Part shown: one piece after another, positions 32,590 to 40,334 of the stretch
Position numbering within the stretch: the first letter of the stretch is position 1
How the letters are laid out: each line of letters begins with the position of its first letter
Source: a virus
Direction: 5' to 3' (one strand)
IMG/VR virus record: IMGVR_UViG_3300021964_000086
Span: 1 to 55,302 of that record
DNA length: 55,302 nt
The notes under the pieces: model-generated
Told to the model about the DNA's origin: nothing
What the model saw: only the letters and a program-made list of their open reading frames with translations
The model's database searches: none
Translations under genes and position numbers: made by a program

Positions 32590-33273
32590 CTATTTTATCG
32601 CAATAACCCCATAAAAATTGAAGTTTTGCCAGAAAACATGTAAATCCTTGAAACCTGCGTCTTCACACATTTTAAACATTTCTGTTTTTGTGTTTGGTTT
32701 CATCATATGTCGTAATTGGACCTCTTTGTCTAAAATCTCTGTATCTGTAAAATGTTGTCTTTTATAATCATAATACATAAAAGTCATCATATCTTGAATT
32801 TTAGGATTACAACTAAAACTTTTTTCTGAGAAGATAAACGCACCACCATCATTCAAACCTTGATAAATTTTCCAGATTGTTCCTGCTCGATCTTTAGGTG
32901 GCATAAATTGTAATGTAAATAAAGAAGTCACTAAACTAGCATTTTCTATATCACATTGTCTAATGTCTTCCATTTTATAATAAAGATTATTCCATTCTGA
33001 TGATACCAGATCCTCTGCGTGACCATCAGCAAAATCTGATTCTATCTCTATACCAACATAAGTGGCATATGGCACATGTTCATTATTTTGTTTGATCATT
33101 GCCTTAAGCATTTTACCAGAACTACAACCTAGATCAACAACATTGGTATGATCTTCAACAAAATACTTAGACATGCTTACGACATCATGCCAGAGATTAT
33201 TATAACCTCTTACTGATTTTTCTATGTGGTTATCAAAACCTTCGCCTGCTGTTGCAAATGTAAATTTCGTCAT
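32590..33273 (-). CDS. cmoA: CmoA-like SAM enzyme (carboxy-SAM synthase family)
   Basis: 227 residues from MTKFTFATAGEGFDNHIEKS. It follows E. coli CmoA along its length: EKSVRGYNNL, motif I VVDLGCSSGK, IENASLVTSLFTLQFMPP, KIYQGLNDGGAFIFSEK, YYDYKRQHF and a C-terminal WQNFNFYGVIAIK. CmoA converts SAM and prephenate to carboxy-SAM, used by CmoB for tRNA cmo5U. No CmoB is present here. The equivalent of CmoA Arg199 aligns with Glu184, but an Arg lies one helical turn on (188). The start at 33273 is preferred (AAGG site, ATGA overlap with the PP-loop gene). I infer it supplies carboxy-SAM to the phage DNA methyltransferases. Confidence 0.82.
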   Translation of the reverse strand: MTKFTFATAGEGFDNHIEKSVRGYNNLWHDVVSMSKYFVEDHTNVVDLGCSSGKMLKAMIKQNNEHVPYATYVGIEIESDFADGHAEDLVSSEWNNLYYKMEDIRQCDIENASLVTSLFTLQFMPPKDRAGTIWKIYQGLNDGGAFIFSEKSFSCNPKIQDMMTFMYYDYKRQHFTDTEILDKEVQLRHMMKPNTKTEMFKMCEDAGFKDLHVFWQNFNFYGVIAIK

Positions 33274-34070
33274 ACTGCCTTTCCCCAATACTGACATATT
33301 CCTGCTACGGACTTATATCTGTTATTTGGATTTATTCTACTATTATTTAGCAATGTTTCAAATCGCTTGTCTATTCCTGCACCTAATTGTAAATTAATAT
33401 GTTTCTTGAAATTAAACTTCTTAAATTCAATAAAGTCATTTACGACATGATGCTTCTGGAATGGTTCATTCAACTCATACCAATTCTTACTGTAAAAGAA
33501 ATCTCTTACTGCTTTCGATAGATATGGTGTAATAAATTTTTTATTGTGTTTATCTGCAACACCTTTGTGCCATAGATAACCAGCAGACTTATCTGGTAAA
33601 AAATAATCATTTCTAAATTCATCAAACTTTTCTTTTGTCTTGCCTTTTGTGTAATGTAGTATTGCTCTTTTTGATATACCATAATAACCATCAGCTGCCC
33701 AACCACTCAATACATCATTTTGTTTTATCTCTGGATACAAATACATAAATGGAAATACACACTCAAAATGTGTTTTCTTTTTACAGTTATAATCTTTTGC
33801 TAATCTAAAAAAGTCTTCTTCTAAATTATTCGTTGGTACCACTTTCAATGTAAATGGCCACTTAAATATTTGTGCCACCTCAGCAGCCTTATCACTATCA
33901 TAACTAGAATTTGTATCTAAACAAAAAGAATAGGCATGAACTTTCTTTCCTAACTCGTGTGCTGCAAAAGCAACACTTAAACTATCTACACCACCAGATA
34001 GTAATACAGCAACTTCATCTTCTTTTGATTGTGCTTCGATAACTCTTTTTAGTATTTGTCTAATCACCAT
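33270..34070 (-). CDS. Asparagine-synthetase-type PP-loop ligase A
   Basis: 266 residues. PP-loop SGGVDS at 25-30 (ATP pyrophosphatase), then VLSGWAADGYYG, matching the second Asn-synthetase signature SGxGADE..GY. There is no N-terminal glutaminase domain. The family activates a carboxylate as an acyl-adenylate and transfers an amine. A Cys/Lys-rich stretch (YNCKKKTHFECVF) lies between. It overlaps the CmoA-like gene by four bases and ligase B by one. I infer a role in amidating a DNA-borne or small-molecule carboxylate. Confidence 0.8.
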   Translation of the reverse strand: MVIRQILKRVIEAQSKEDEVAVLLSGGVDSLSVAFAAHELGKKVHAYSFCLDTNSSYDSDKAAEVAQIFKWPFTLKVVPTNNLEEDFFRLAKDYNCKKKTHFECVFPFMYLYPEIKQNDVLSGWAADGYYGISKRAILHYTKGKTKEKFDEFRNDYFLPDKSAGYLWHKGVADKHNKKFITPYLSKAVRDFFYSKNWYELNEPFQKHHVVNDFIEFKKFNFKKHINLQLGAGIDKRFETLLNNSRINPNNRYKSVAGICQYWGKAV

Positions 34071-34963
34071 TAAAACCCTGGAAGTGTTGCTCCACTATTA
34101 ACTAATTTTTTAACTGCGGCATTGCGTGAATTTGCACCAGTCATTAACATTAATTTTTCTTCCACAACTTCAAATATTCCTGTGCCGTATTCCATTACTG
34201 TTCTTTTTACTTTGTTTGGTTCATAACCCATGTATTTTATTACTTCTTTTGGAAAAGTTTTTTTATGTGGTTCTGCATAACTATAATGTAAATCATTAAC
34301 CCACCTTAATATATCTGGATTTTTAAAAGCCATAATTGGGTTTGCACCAAGTTCATTAGCAACTTCTAAAAACAAATGTCCTGAACCTTTTTTTGCACCT
34401 TTTGATTGTATTGCCTCTGCGTAATAATTTTGTTTAAGAATTGTTTTAGCAGTATCTTTATCTACATTATGTTCTTTCATTGCTTGAGGTGTTAATCTAT
34501 ACATAAAGGTTTGTAGAGAACCTAGCAGTGTATCTGCACCATCGCCTTGAATTAAATCAACACCTTTAACATCAATTTTTTCAAGACACAATTTAAATGT
34601 TAAATAATATACTACATTAAATAGTGTTGTGATACTTTGATGTCCTTTAATTAAATGTAAGTTATCCATTACTTCTTCTAATGTGGTCAAAACAAGTTTA
34701 TTATTAATACCTAATTTTTCTGCTGTGTCTTGTGACACTTTAACATCATGAGTATCCTTAACTACACCTACTGTAATTGAATCTTTTAAACCAAAATATT
34801 TTTTTGCTATACAACCCAACAACATTGAATCAACTCCACCTGATAACATTAAGACAGGAGGTTTGTTTTTAAATTTTCTATCTCGATTAATAATAAATTT
34901 CAAATCATTAATCAACTTTATGGCACCTTCTTCGTAAGTATCAAATTTAATTATTTCTCTCAT
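34070..34963 (-). CDS. Asparagine-synthetase-type PP-loop ligase B
   Basis: 297 residues. PP-loop SGGVDS at 41-46, second signature LIQGDGADTLLG (Asn-synthetase SGdGADE-like), no glutaminase domain. It is a distant paralogue of the neighbouring ligase A. The two may act in series or as a heteromer. An AGGAG site lies at the end of the methyltransferase gene seven bases upstream. The exact acceptor and amine donor cannot be read from sequence; amidation of carboxymethylcytosine is my inference from the operon. Confidence 0.8.
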   Translation of the reverse strand: MREIIKFDTYEEGAIKLINDLKFIINRDRKFKNKPPVLMLSGGVDSMLLGCIAKKYFGLKDSITVGVVKDTHDVKVSQDTAEKLGINNKLVLTTLEEVMDNLHLIKGHQSITTLFNVVYYLTFKLCLEKIDVKGVDLIQGDGADTLLGSLQTFMYRLTPQAMKEHNVDKDTAKTILKQNYYAEAIQSKGAKKGSGHLFLEVANELGANPIMAFKNPDILRWVNDLHYSYAEPHKKTFPKEVIKYMGYEPNKVKRTVMEYGTGIFEVVEEKLMLMTGANSRNAAVKKLVNSGATLPGF

Positions 34964-34969
34964 TTTGTT

Positions 34970-36088
34970 TTATAATCTCCTTAAAACATTCTCATATATG
35001 TTGTTAGATAATGCTTTCATCATTAGTGGTGCAACCATACGACCAACTCTTTCTGCTTGTTGATCAAAATCCCCTTGTAATTTAAAGTCATCTGGTAAAC
35101 CCATTACTCTCTTTAATTCTTTAATTGTTAATTTACGATTACTGTCATAATGAAACACACCAGACAGACCTTTCTTTTGCCCTGCCTGTGTAAGTGTTGG
35201 GCAAGGTAGATCAGGTGCTGGTCGTATCATATTAAACATAGATTGTTTAGGATTGATATCTATAAATTCAGGATCACTAGGTTTTCTATGTTTGTCTGGA
35301 CTGAAAGGTAATAACTCAATCCACTTCTTTTGAAAACTACCTTGCACAAAATCTAATAACATTTGTACTTCTTCAGGATCGTTTTCTAAATCTTCTATTG
35401 CTTCTCTTAATGTTGGTTGTTTTGATTGTGGTTCTGGATATATGATACTATCCATATTCATAAAGTTAATACCAACTTTCTCCATGATATCATTTCTAAC
35501 TGCAACGAAGAAACATCTCTTTCTTGCCTGTGGTGTTCCATAGTCTGCGGCGTTTAACACTTTACCAACTGCTTCATAACCAATACTATCAAATTCATTT
35601 ACAATACGATTAAAATATTCTTTTGCCTTACCCATGGTGATACCCGCAACATTCTCACCAATGATAACTTTTGCCTGAACATCTTTTGCAACTCTTGTAA
35701 ACTCAAAGAATAGGTCTTCAATGTTATCAACTTGTTTATCGTCTGAATACTTTTTAGTTTTATCCCAACCCTTTTCTCTTTTGCCTGCAACACTAAAAGC
35801 ACTACAAGGTGGCGAACCATCAAGTATATCTAACTCGCCTTGTTGTATTCCTGCGGCCTTGAGTAAATCATGACCAGTCAGTTCTTTAATATCGTTAGGT
35901 AATATTGGCGTATCAGGATAATTAGATTTATATGTATCAATTGCACTTTCAACAAATTCATTAACTGCAAGTATATTACCACCTGCAAGTTTATAACCTG
36001 TTGAAGACCCACCACCTCCTGCAAATGTTGATATTACAGTAAATAGTTTGCGATCTGCTGATTTATATACATCTTCTAAAAAATACAT
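34970..36088 (-). CDS. DNA cytosine-C5 methyltransferase paralogue 2, altered cofactor pocket
   Basis: 372 residues: motif I STFAGGGGSSTGY (20-32), motif IV GSPPCSAFS with catalytic Cys95, motif VI GENV (144-147), motif VIII QARKR (187-191), target-recognition region ~210-300, motif X VGRMVAP with Arg350 where nearly all C5-MTases have Asn. Ser96 replaces the usual Gln. In M.HhaI the equivalents are Gln82 and Asn304; in M.MpeI changing that Asn (N374K) allows carboxy-SAM use. First gene of the operon with two amidating ligases and the CmoA homologue. The target region differs from paralogue 1, suggesting another recognition site. The ATG is at the predicted +1 (leaderless). Confidence 0.92.
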   Translation of the reverse strand: MYFLEDVYKSADRKLFTVISTFAGGGGSSTGYKLAGGNILAVNEFVESAIDTYKSNYPDTPILPNDIKELTGHDLLKAAGIQQGELDILDGSPPCSAFSVAGKREKGWDKTKKYSDDKQVDNIEDLFFEFTRVAKDVQAKVIIGENVAGITMGKAKEYFNRIVNEFDSIGYEAVGKVLNAADYGTPQARKRCFFVAVRNDIMEKVGINFMNMDSIIYPEPQSKQPTLREAIEDLENDPEEVQMLLDFVQGSFQKKWIELLPFSPDKHRKPSDPEFIDINPKQSMFNMIRPAPDLPCPTLTQAGQKKGLSGVFHYDSNRKLTIKELKRVMGLPDDFKLQGDFDQQAERVGRMVAPLMMKALSNNIYENVLRRL

Positions 36089-36094
36089 AATGTG

Positions 36095-36123
36095 AGTATA
36101 TCAGGTTATTACAGATTTGTCAA
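36095..36123 (-). promoter_or_regulatory. Extended -10 promoter of the modification operon
   Basis: TTGACA at 36118-36123, 17 bases, ACC-TGA-TATACT with the hexamer at 36095-36100; six bases then the methyltransferase ATG. Confidence 0.87.
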
Positions 36124-36396
36124 GGACGAAAAAGTCTTTAGTTTTTCACGCTTTTTCTTCACCCTTGTCTCAATATCTTCATATTTTACTAACCCCTTTT
36201 CTTCAAGTAATTGCAACATACACATAACATCACCTGCTTCTTTTGTAAGATTTTGTAAGGCATCTGTGTCAAATTGAGGTTGAGTACCAAATCTTACGAT
36301 TTTCATACATTCTTGGGTTAGTTCACCACATTCTTCAGCCATAATGGCAAGAAGTTCTGTTCGTTCTTGTACTGTCATTTTGGGTCTAAGTTTCAT
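36109..36396 (-). CDS. MazG-like nucleotide pyrophosphohydrolase
   Basis: 95 residues. AEECGELTQE followed by EAGDVMCML gives the ExxE...ExxD metal-binding pattern of MazG/all-alpha NTP pyrophosphohydrolases. These hydrolyse (d)NTPs or related nucleotides; in marine phages MazG-like proteins are linked to control of host nucleotide signals or removal of unwanted dNTPs. It ends inside the promoter of the modification operon and overlaps gene 46 by four bases. Confidence 0.82.
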   Translation of the reverse strand: MKLRPKMTVQERTELLAIMAEECGELTQECMKIVRFGTQPQFDTDALQNLTKEAGDVMCMLQLLEEKGLVKYEDIETRVKKKREKLKTFSSLTNL

Positions 36397-38099
36397 TCTA
36401 CTACCTTTGTAAAGTTTCCTACCTTTTCATATTTTATTATATTCTTAAATCTATCTGCTATCATATCTGTTTTGTGTGATATAATAAAGACATTCTCATT
36501 TTCTAATGTATTCAATATTTTTAAAAAATCATCTGTGCCTTGACCATCAAGACTACTATCAAATATCTCATCTAACATTAACAGATTACATGATATACTA
36601 TTTTTCATCTTTGCAATAGCACGCCATGTAAACAATAATGCTAAATTAATTCTCATCTTTTCACCTTCACTAAAACTTGCATATGTAAATTCATCACGAT
36701 ATCTACTTCTTATTGTTTCTTTAAACTCATTATCTAATTTAAAATTAACAAAGAAATCCATACTTGCCAAATATTTGTTAATTAATTGATTGATAATTGG
36801 TAAGTATTGTTTGATAACTTTTGTCTTAATACCAGAATCCATTAACATTGTTTTGGCTGCTTGTAAATAATCAAGTTCCTCTGTTTTAATTAATTTGTTT
36901 TTTTCTTTTACAGAATGTTCTTCTTCTAATTGTTTTAGTTTACCTAATGCTTCACCATCTTCACTAGATTGTTTTTTTAGTTCTTCAATCTTATGTGCTA
37001 ATTTTGTGTTAATATTGTTTAACTCAACTTTTGATTGACCAAATTTAGCAATGTCAATTTCTGTTGTTCGTATATCTTGTTCAACGCTTTTAATTTTATT
37101 TAATCTGTTAGAAATTACTTGTATTTCTTTTTGAACATCTTCCATTGCTTGATTCCATTTCATTAACTCTTTATTGTTTTCTGAAATCAATTTGTCTTTA
37201 TTTGATAAAACTTGTTGACAGGTAGGACAGTTATTGTTGTCATCATAAAACTTTTTATGTTTATTACATTCTTTAAGTTTAGTATGAAACTGTGCTTGAA
37301 AATTATTAAGTTTGTCTATTTTATTGTTTGCGCCATCTTTATCATTTATTGATTCTTTAAGTTTTTGTATTTCGTGTTGTAATCCTTGTATGTGTGTATT
37401 ATATTTGTCTATGGCACTTTTATTATGATCTATTTTTTGTATTTCACTTTGTACTTCTATATCTGATCTATTACTTAAATTATTGATATATTCTTTTTGT
37501 GTATCTATTTTATTTTGAACAATATCCAACTCTCTTAATATGTCTTTGACTTGTTCGTCCATTTCTTTTATTCTTATCTTTGTCAGCATACTCATTACAG
37601 AGAATACTTTAATGTCAAGTATATCTTCAATAATCTCTCGTCTGTGTGCTGTCTTTAATTCCATAAACGGAACAAAGGTAGATGCACCAAGTATAACTAC
37701 TTGTGTAAAACTACGATAATTAAATTTAAGTATTTGTTGTTCTAACTGTTTTTGATAATCAGCAATTGTAGCATCTTGATTAAGTAATTCATCATTTAAA
37801 TAAATCTCGAATATATTAGGTTTGATGCCTCGTCTAATTTTATAACGATTAGATGATATACGAAACTCTAACTCAACCTCTGTGCCACCAAGATTGATAC
37901 TGTTGATTAATTGATCTTTCTTTATTTCTCTAAAAGGTTTATTAAACAAAGCAAAACACAAAGCGTCTAGTATAGTAGATTTACCTGCCCCATTGTGACC
38001 AACAATTAATGTTGTAGAATTATCATTCAAATTTGTTTCAATAAAACTATTACCAGAAGACAAGAAGTTTTTCCATCTTATTTTTTCAAATATTATCAT
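36393..38099 (-). CDS. 46: Recombination nuclease subunit gp46 (SbcC/Rad50-like)
   Basis: 568 residues. Walker A GHNGAGKS (34-41), long coiled coils on either side of a zinc hook CPTC (near residue 290), and C-terminal signature YASFSEGEKMRINLALLF plus Walker B LLMLDEIFDS. With gp47 it processes DNA ends and degrades host DNA, feeding recombination-dependent replication. Same length as T4 gp46 (560). Overlaps gene 47 by four bases. Confidence 0.95.
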   Translation of the reverse strand: MIIFEKIRWKNFLSSGNSFIETNLNDNSTTLIVGHNGAGKSTILDALCFALFNKPFREIKKDQLINSINLGGTEVELEFRISSNRYKIRRGIKPNIFEIYLNDELLNQDATIADYQKQLEQQILKFNYRSFTQVVILGASTFVPFMELKTAHRREIIEDILDIKVFSVMSMLTKIRIKEMDEQVKDILRELDIVQNKIDTQKEYINNLSNRSDIEVQSEIQKIDHNKSAIDKYNTHIQGLQHEIQKLKESINDKDGANNKIDKLNNFQAQFHTKLKECNKHKKFYDDNNNCPTCQQVLSNKDKLISENNKELMKWNQAMEDVQKEIQVISNRLNKIKSVEQDIRTTEIDIAKFGQSKVELNNINTKLAHKIEELKKQSSEDGEALGKLKQLEEEHSVKEKNKLIKTEELDYLQAAKTMLMDSGIKTKVIKQYLPIINQLINKYLASMDFFVNFKLDNEFKETIRSRYRDEFTYASFSEGEKMRINLALLFTWRAIAKMKNSISCNLLMLDEIFDSSLDGQGTDDFLKILNTLENENVFIISHKTDMIADRFKNIIKYEKVGNFTKVVE

Positions 38100-39145
38100 A
38101 TCTCTAAATCTCCTGCTTCTGTGTATAATGATTTCATTAATTTTTTCAATCTACTTTTTTCTAAATCTGTTTCAAGTTCATCAATATAATTATCTAATAG
38201 TGTAGGTGTATCTTCACTTTTTTCTGCAATATCATCTGCCACAGTAGAAGCATCTAAATCTGAATAATCTTCAATAATTTTTATATCATGTACATTGGTA
38301 TGTTTATAGAAACCATCAAGCCACTTATCAAACAAATAATAATCTTTTTTCTTTTCTACAATTACTTTGAGATATTTGTCTCTGTGTTCATCATAATTGT
38401 AAAGAAGTTTATATTCGTTTTCTTCATCATTATAATATATCTTCTCGTGTATAGTAAAAGGATTCTTAATATATTCTAATTCTCTTGTTTCTGTATCTAA
38501 TATGTGAAAACCTTTTTGACAATTATAATCATTCCAAATAAATTCATATTGACTACCTAGATAAAAGATATGACCATCATCAGATTTTTTATGAAAGTGA
38601 CCAGATAATACTTTTTCAAATCTACGAAATAGTTTTTTATCTAATCCACTATCTGCAAATGCACCATTAAACATTTCAAAACCTTTGACTTCTAAATGAC
38701 CTAAAACAATATCAGCACTTTCTTGTTCTAACATCATTGTCGTTTGTTCTAAGTTTTCTGGCGTGACCCAAGGAATATACAACATTCTCATGCCACCTTT
38801 TTCTATGACCGTAGGTTCTGCATAAACATTTCCCCAAGACATTAATTCTTGTGGAGCATTTATTTCATTTGTATTTTTATAATAGGTGTCGTGATTACCA
38901 ATGATAATATCTACATTTAAATTTTTTATACGATTAACAAACTTATTGTTAAAATCGTTTAATGTTTTAAAGTTTACAAATTTACGCCTATCTAATACAT
39001 CACCTAGATGTATGACATTTTCAATATTATGTTTCTCTAAGTATGGAAAAAATATCTCTTCCCAAAACTTATAGAAATACTTAGCGTAATTTGGGTTATC
39101 ATTACGAGCACCAAAGTGTGTGTCGTTAATTAAAGCAATTTTCAT
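38096..39145 (-). CDS. 47: Recombination nuclease subunit gp47 (SbcD/Mre11-like)
   Basis: 349 residues, calcineurin-like phosphoesterase: NDTHFG, HLGDVLDRR, IIGNHDTYY, LGHLEVKG and LSGHFHKK provide the two-metal ligands. Partner of gp46. Length as in T4 (339). Spaced three bases from gene 55. Confidence 0.95.
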   Translation of the reverse strand: MKIALINDTHFGARNDNPNYAKYFYKFWEEIFFPYLEKHNIENVIHLGDVLDRRKFVNFKTLNDFNNKFVNRIKNLNVDIIIGNHDTYYKNTNEINAPQELMSWGNVYAEPTVIEKGGMRMLYIPWVTPENLEQTTMMLEQESADIVLGHLEVKGFEMFNGAFADSGLDKKLFRRFEKVLSGHFHKKSDDGHIFYLGSQYEFIWNDYNCQKGFHILDTETRELEYIKNPFTIHEKIYYNDEENEYKLLYNYDEHRDKYLKVIVEKKKDYYLFDKWLDGFYKHTNVHDIKIIEDYSDLDASTVADDIAEKSEDTPTLLDNYIDELETDLEKSRLKKLMKSLYTEAGDLEI

Positions 39146-39148
39146 AAT

Positions 39149-39697
39149 TTACATAAAAAATTCTAATTTAGTAATCTTCTTTCTTTTAAGTTTAGGTTTA
39201 TCTTTCTTTACTGGTTCTTCTTCTATAATCATATTCTTTCTTAAAAAGTCAGCATATGAATTTTGATATTCTTCGTTATCACCTTCTTGTCTAACTATTT
39301 CATCAAGACCTGATTTAAGTATAAGTTTTTGTTTAATTGTTGTTTGTTTCTTTTCTTTTTGTATTCTTCTTATAAATGCATAATATATAATTTGTGTAAA
39401 ATATGCAAAAGGATTACTTGATTTCTCTGGATCAAAATTTGCTACATAAGTTAAACAATTTTCTATACCATCAGATATCATATCTTCTTTGTATGTGTAG
39501 TTTATAAAATTTGGTCTGTAAGATAAGTGATTTGCAATCTTTAAAAAACATTCACCTATGTAATCGCTAATGGGTGGATCTTTTCTATTTCTATTTCTTG
39601 CGGATAATACTTTCTTACGATACTTTTTCATTTCTTCTAGAAATTTTTTATTATCTACATAATGCTCTGTCTTTTTTCTTTTCAATTGTACAGTCAT
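39149..39697 (-). CDS. 55: Late-transcription sigma factor gp55
   Basis: 182 residues: ISDYIGECFLKIANHLSYRP, FINYTYKEDMISDGIENCL, NPFAYFTQIIYYAFIRRIQK match T4 gp55 (185). gp55 directs host RNA polymerase to NATAAATA late promoters, of which this window holds about a dozen. An AGGAG site precedes the ATG; the promoter at 39721-39749 expresses it. Confidence 0.95.
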   Translation of the reverse strand: MTVQLKRKKTEHYVDNKKFLEEMKKYRKKVLSARNRNRKDPPISDYIGECFLKIANHLSYRPNFINYTYKEDMISDGIENCLTYVANFDPEKSSNPFAYFTQIIYYAFIRRIQKEKKQTTIKQKLILKSGLDEIVRQEGDNEEYQNSYADFLRKNMIIEEEPVKKDKPKLKRKKITKLEFFM

Positions 39698-39720
39698 AGT
39701 ATTACTCCTAAATTTAAATT

Positions 39721-39749
39721 ATTCTATCAGGATATAGTATATTTGTCAA
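39721..39749 (-). promoter_or_regulatory. Extended -10 promoter of gene 55
   Basis: TTGACA at 39744-39749, 17 bases, TCC-TGA-TAGAAT with the hexamer at 39721-39726. The 23-base leader holds an AGGAG site. Confidence 0.83.
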
Positions 39750-39805
39750 GGGTTATATACAAGATTTTGTAAAATAATTTTTTTTGATTTTTTTGAATTT
39801 TTTTC

Positions 39806-39834
39806 TTGACAAATGACATTTTGCCTTGTATAAT
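39806..39834 (+). promoter_or_regulatory. Consensus sigma70 promoter pointing the opposite way
   Basis: Plus-strand TTGACA at 39806-39811, 17 bases, TATAAT at 39829-39834, preceded by T-rich tracts (39773-39805) that could act as an UP element. No plus-strand gene follows; a transcript would run antisense through the gene at 39866-40321. It is the only perfect-consensus plus-strand promoter I noticed. Confidence 0.6.
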
Positions 39835-39865
39835 CCGGTATGTCCGGTTTGCAAGAGATATAGTA

Positions 39866-40321
39866 TTAGTGAGACTTAATCTTACCTTTGAGATACTGTA
39901 TCGTTTGATAGTATTCTTCATCTGACATTTCATCTAATACTTGTTCAAATGGTTTATCTGATTGACCTTTTGAAGGTAGAGGTTGTAATTCTTTTTTCAT
40001 TGATGGATATAATCCCATTCTAACATTATTATAATATTCTGTCAAGTTATCATTTGGTTTTCCTATTGTCATTATATGAGTTTTATGTAATGAATACACT
40101 TTGTCTATTGTTTGAAAAGTCCAAGGTGTAAGTGACATTCTTTCTTCAACAAAATATGTTTTATCATCAACAGCATTTTCATGTATTCTAATTTTATAAG
40201 GTTCATGTAATCTAACAAAATCAGAGCCTTCTTCGACTGTCATACCAGCGATTACTTGCTGATTGTTTGATAACATGATTACTCTTGGACTAGGTATTGT
40301 TGTTGTTTTTGTTTCTGTCAT
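39866..40321 (-). CDS. Conserved protein with Sm-like/SH3-like N-terminal barrel
   Basis: 151 residues. Residues ~12-75 (PRVIMLSNNQQVIAGMTVEE, FVRLHEPYKIRI, MSLTPWT) resemble a small Sm-like beta barrel; the C-terminus is charged (FEQVLDEMSDEEYYQTI). This is a suggestion, not a firm family call. A GATAAATA late box ends five bases before the ATG, so a leaderless late mRNA is predicted. A plus-strand promoter lies just past its 3' end. Confidence 0.55.
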   Translation of the reverse strand: MTETKTTTIPSPRVIMLSNNQQVIAGMTVEEGSDFVRLHEPYKIRIHENAVDDKTYFVEERMSLTPWTFQTIDKVYSLHKTHIMTIGKPNDNLTEYYNNVRMGLYPSMKKELQPLPSKGQSDKPFEQVLDEMSDEEYYQTIQYLKGKIKSH

Positions 40322-40326
40322 ATAAG

Positions 40327-40334
40327 TATTTATC
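40327..40334 (-). promoter_or_regulatory. Late promoter box GATAAATA
   Basis: Seven of eight late-consensus bases; with T4 spacing the +1 is the A of the ATG at 40321. Confidence 0.6.

Noticed and set aside
39727-39933. Minus-strand 68-codon frame before gene 55
   Set aside because: Covers the gene 55 promoter and the plus-strand promoter, and overlaps the end of the real gene at 39866-40321; composition is Lys/Asn/Ile-rich AT-driven translation.
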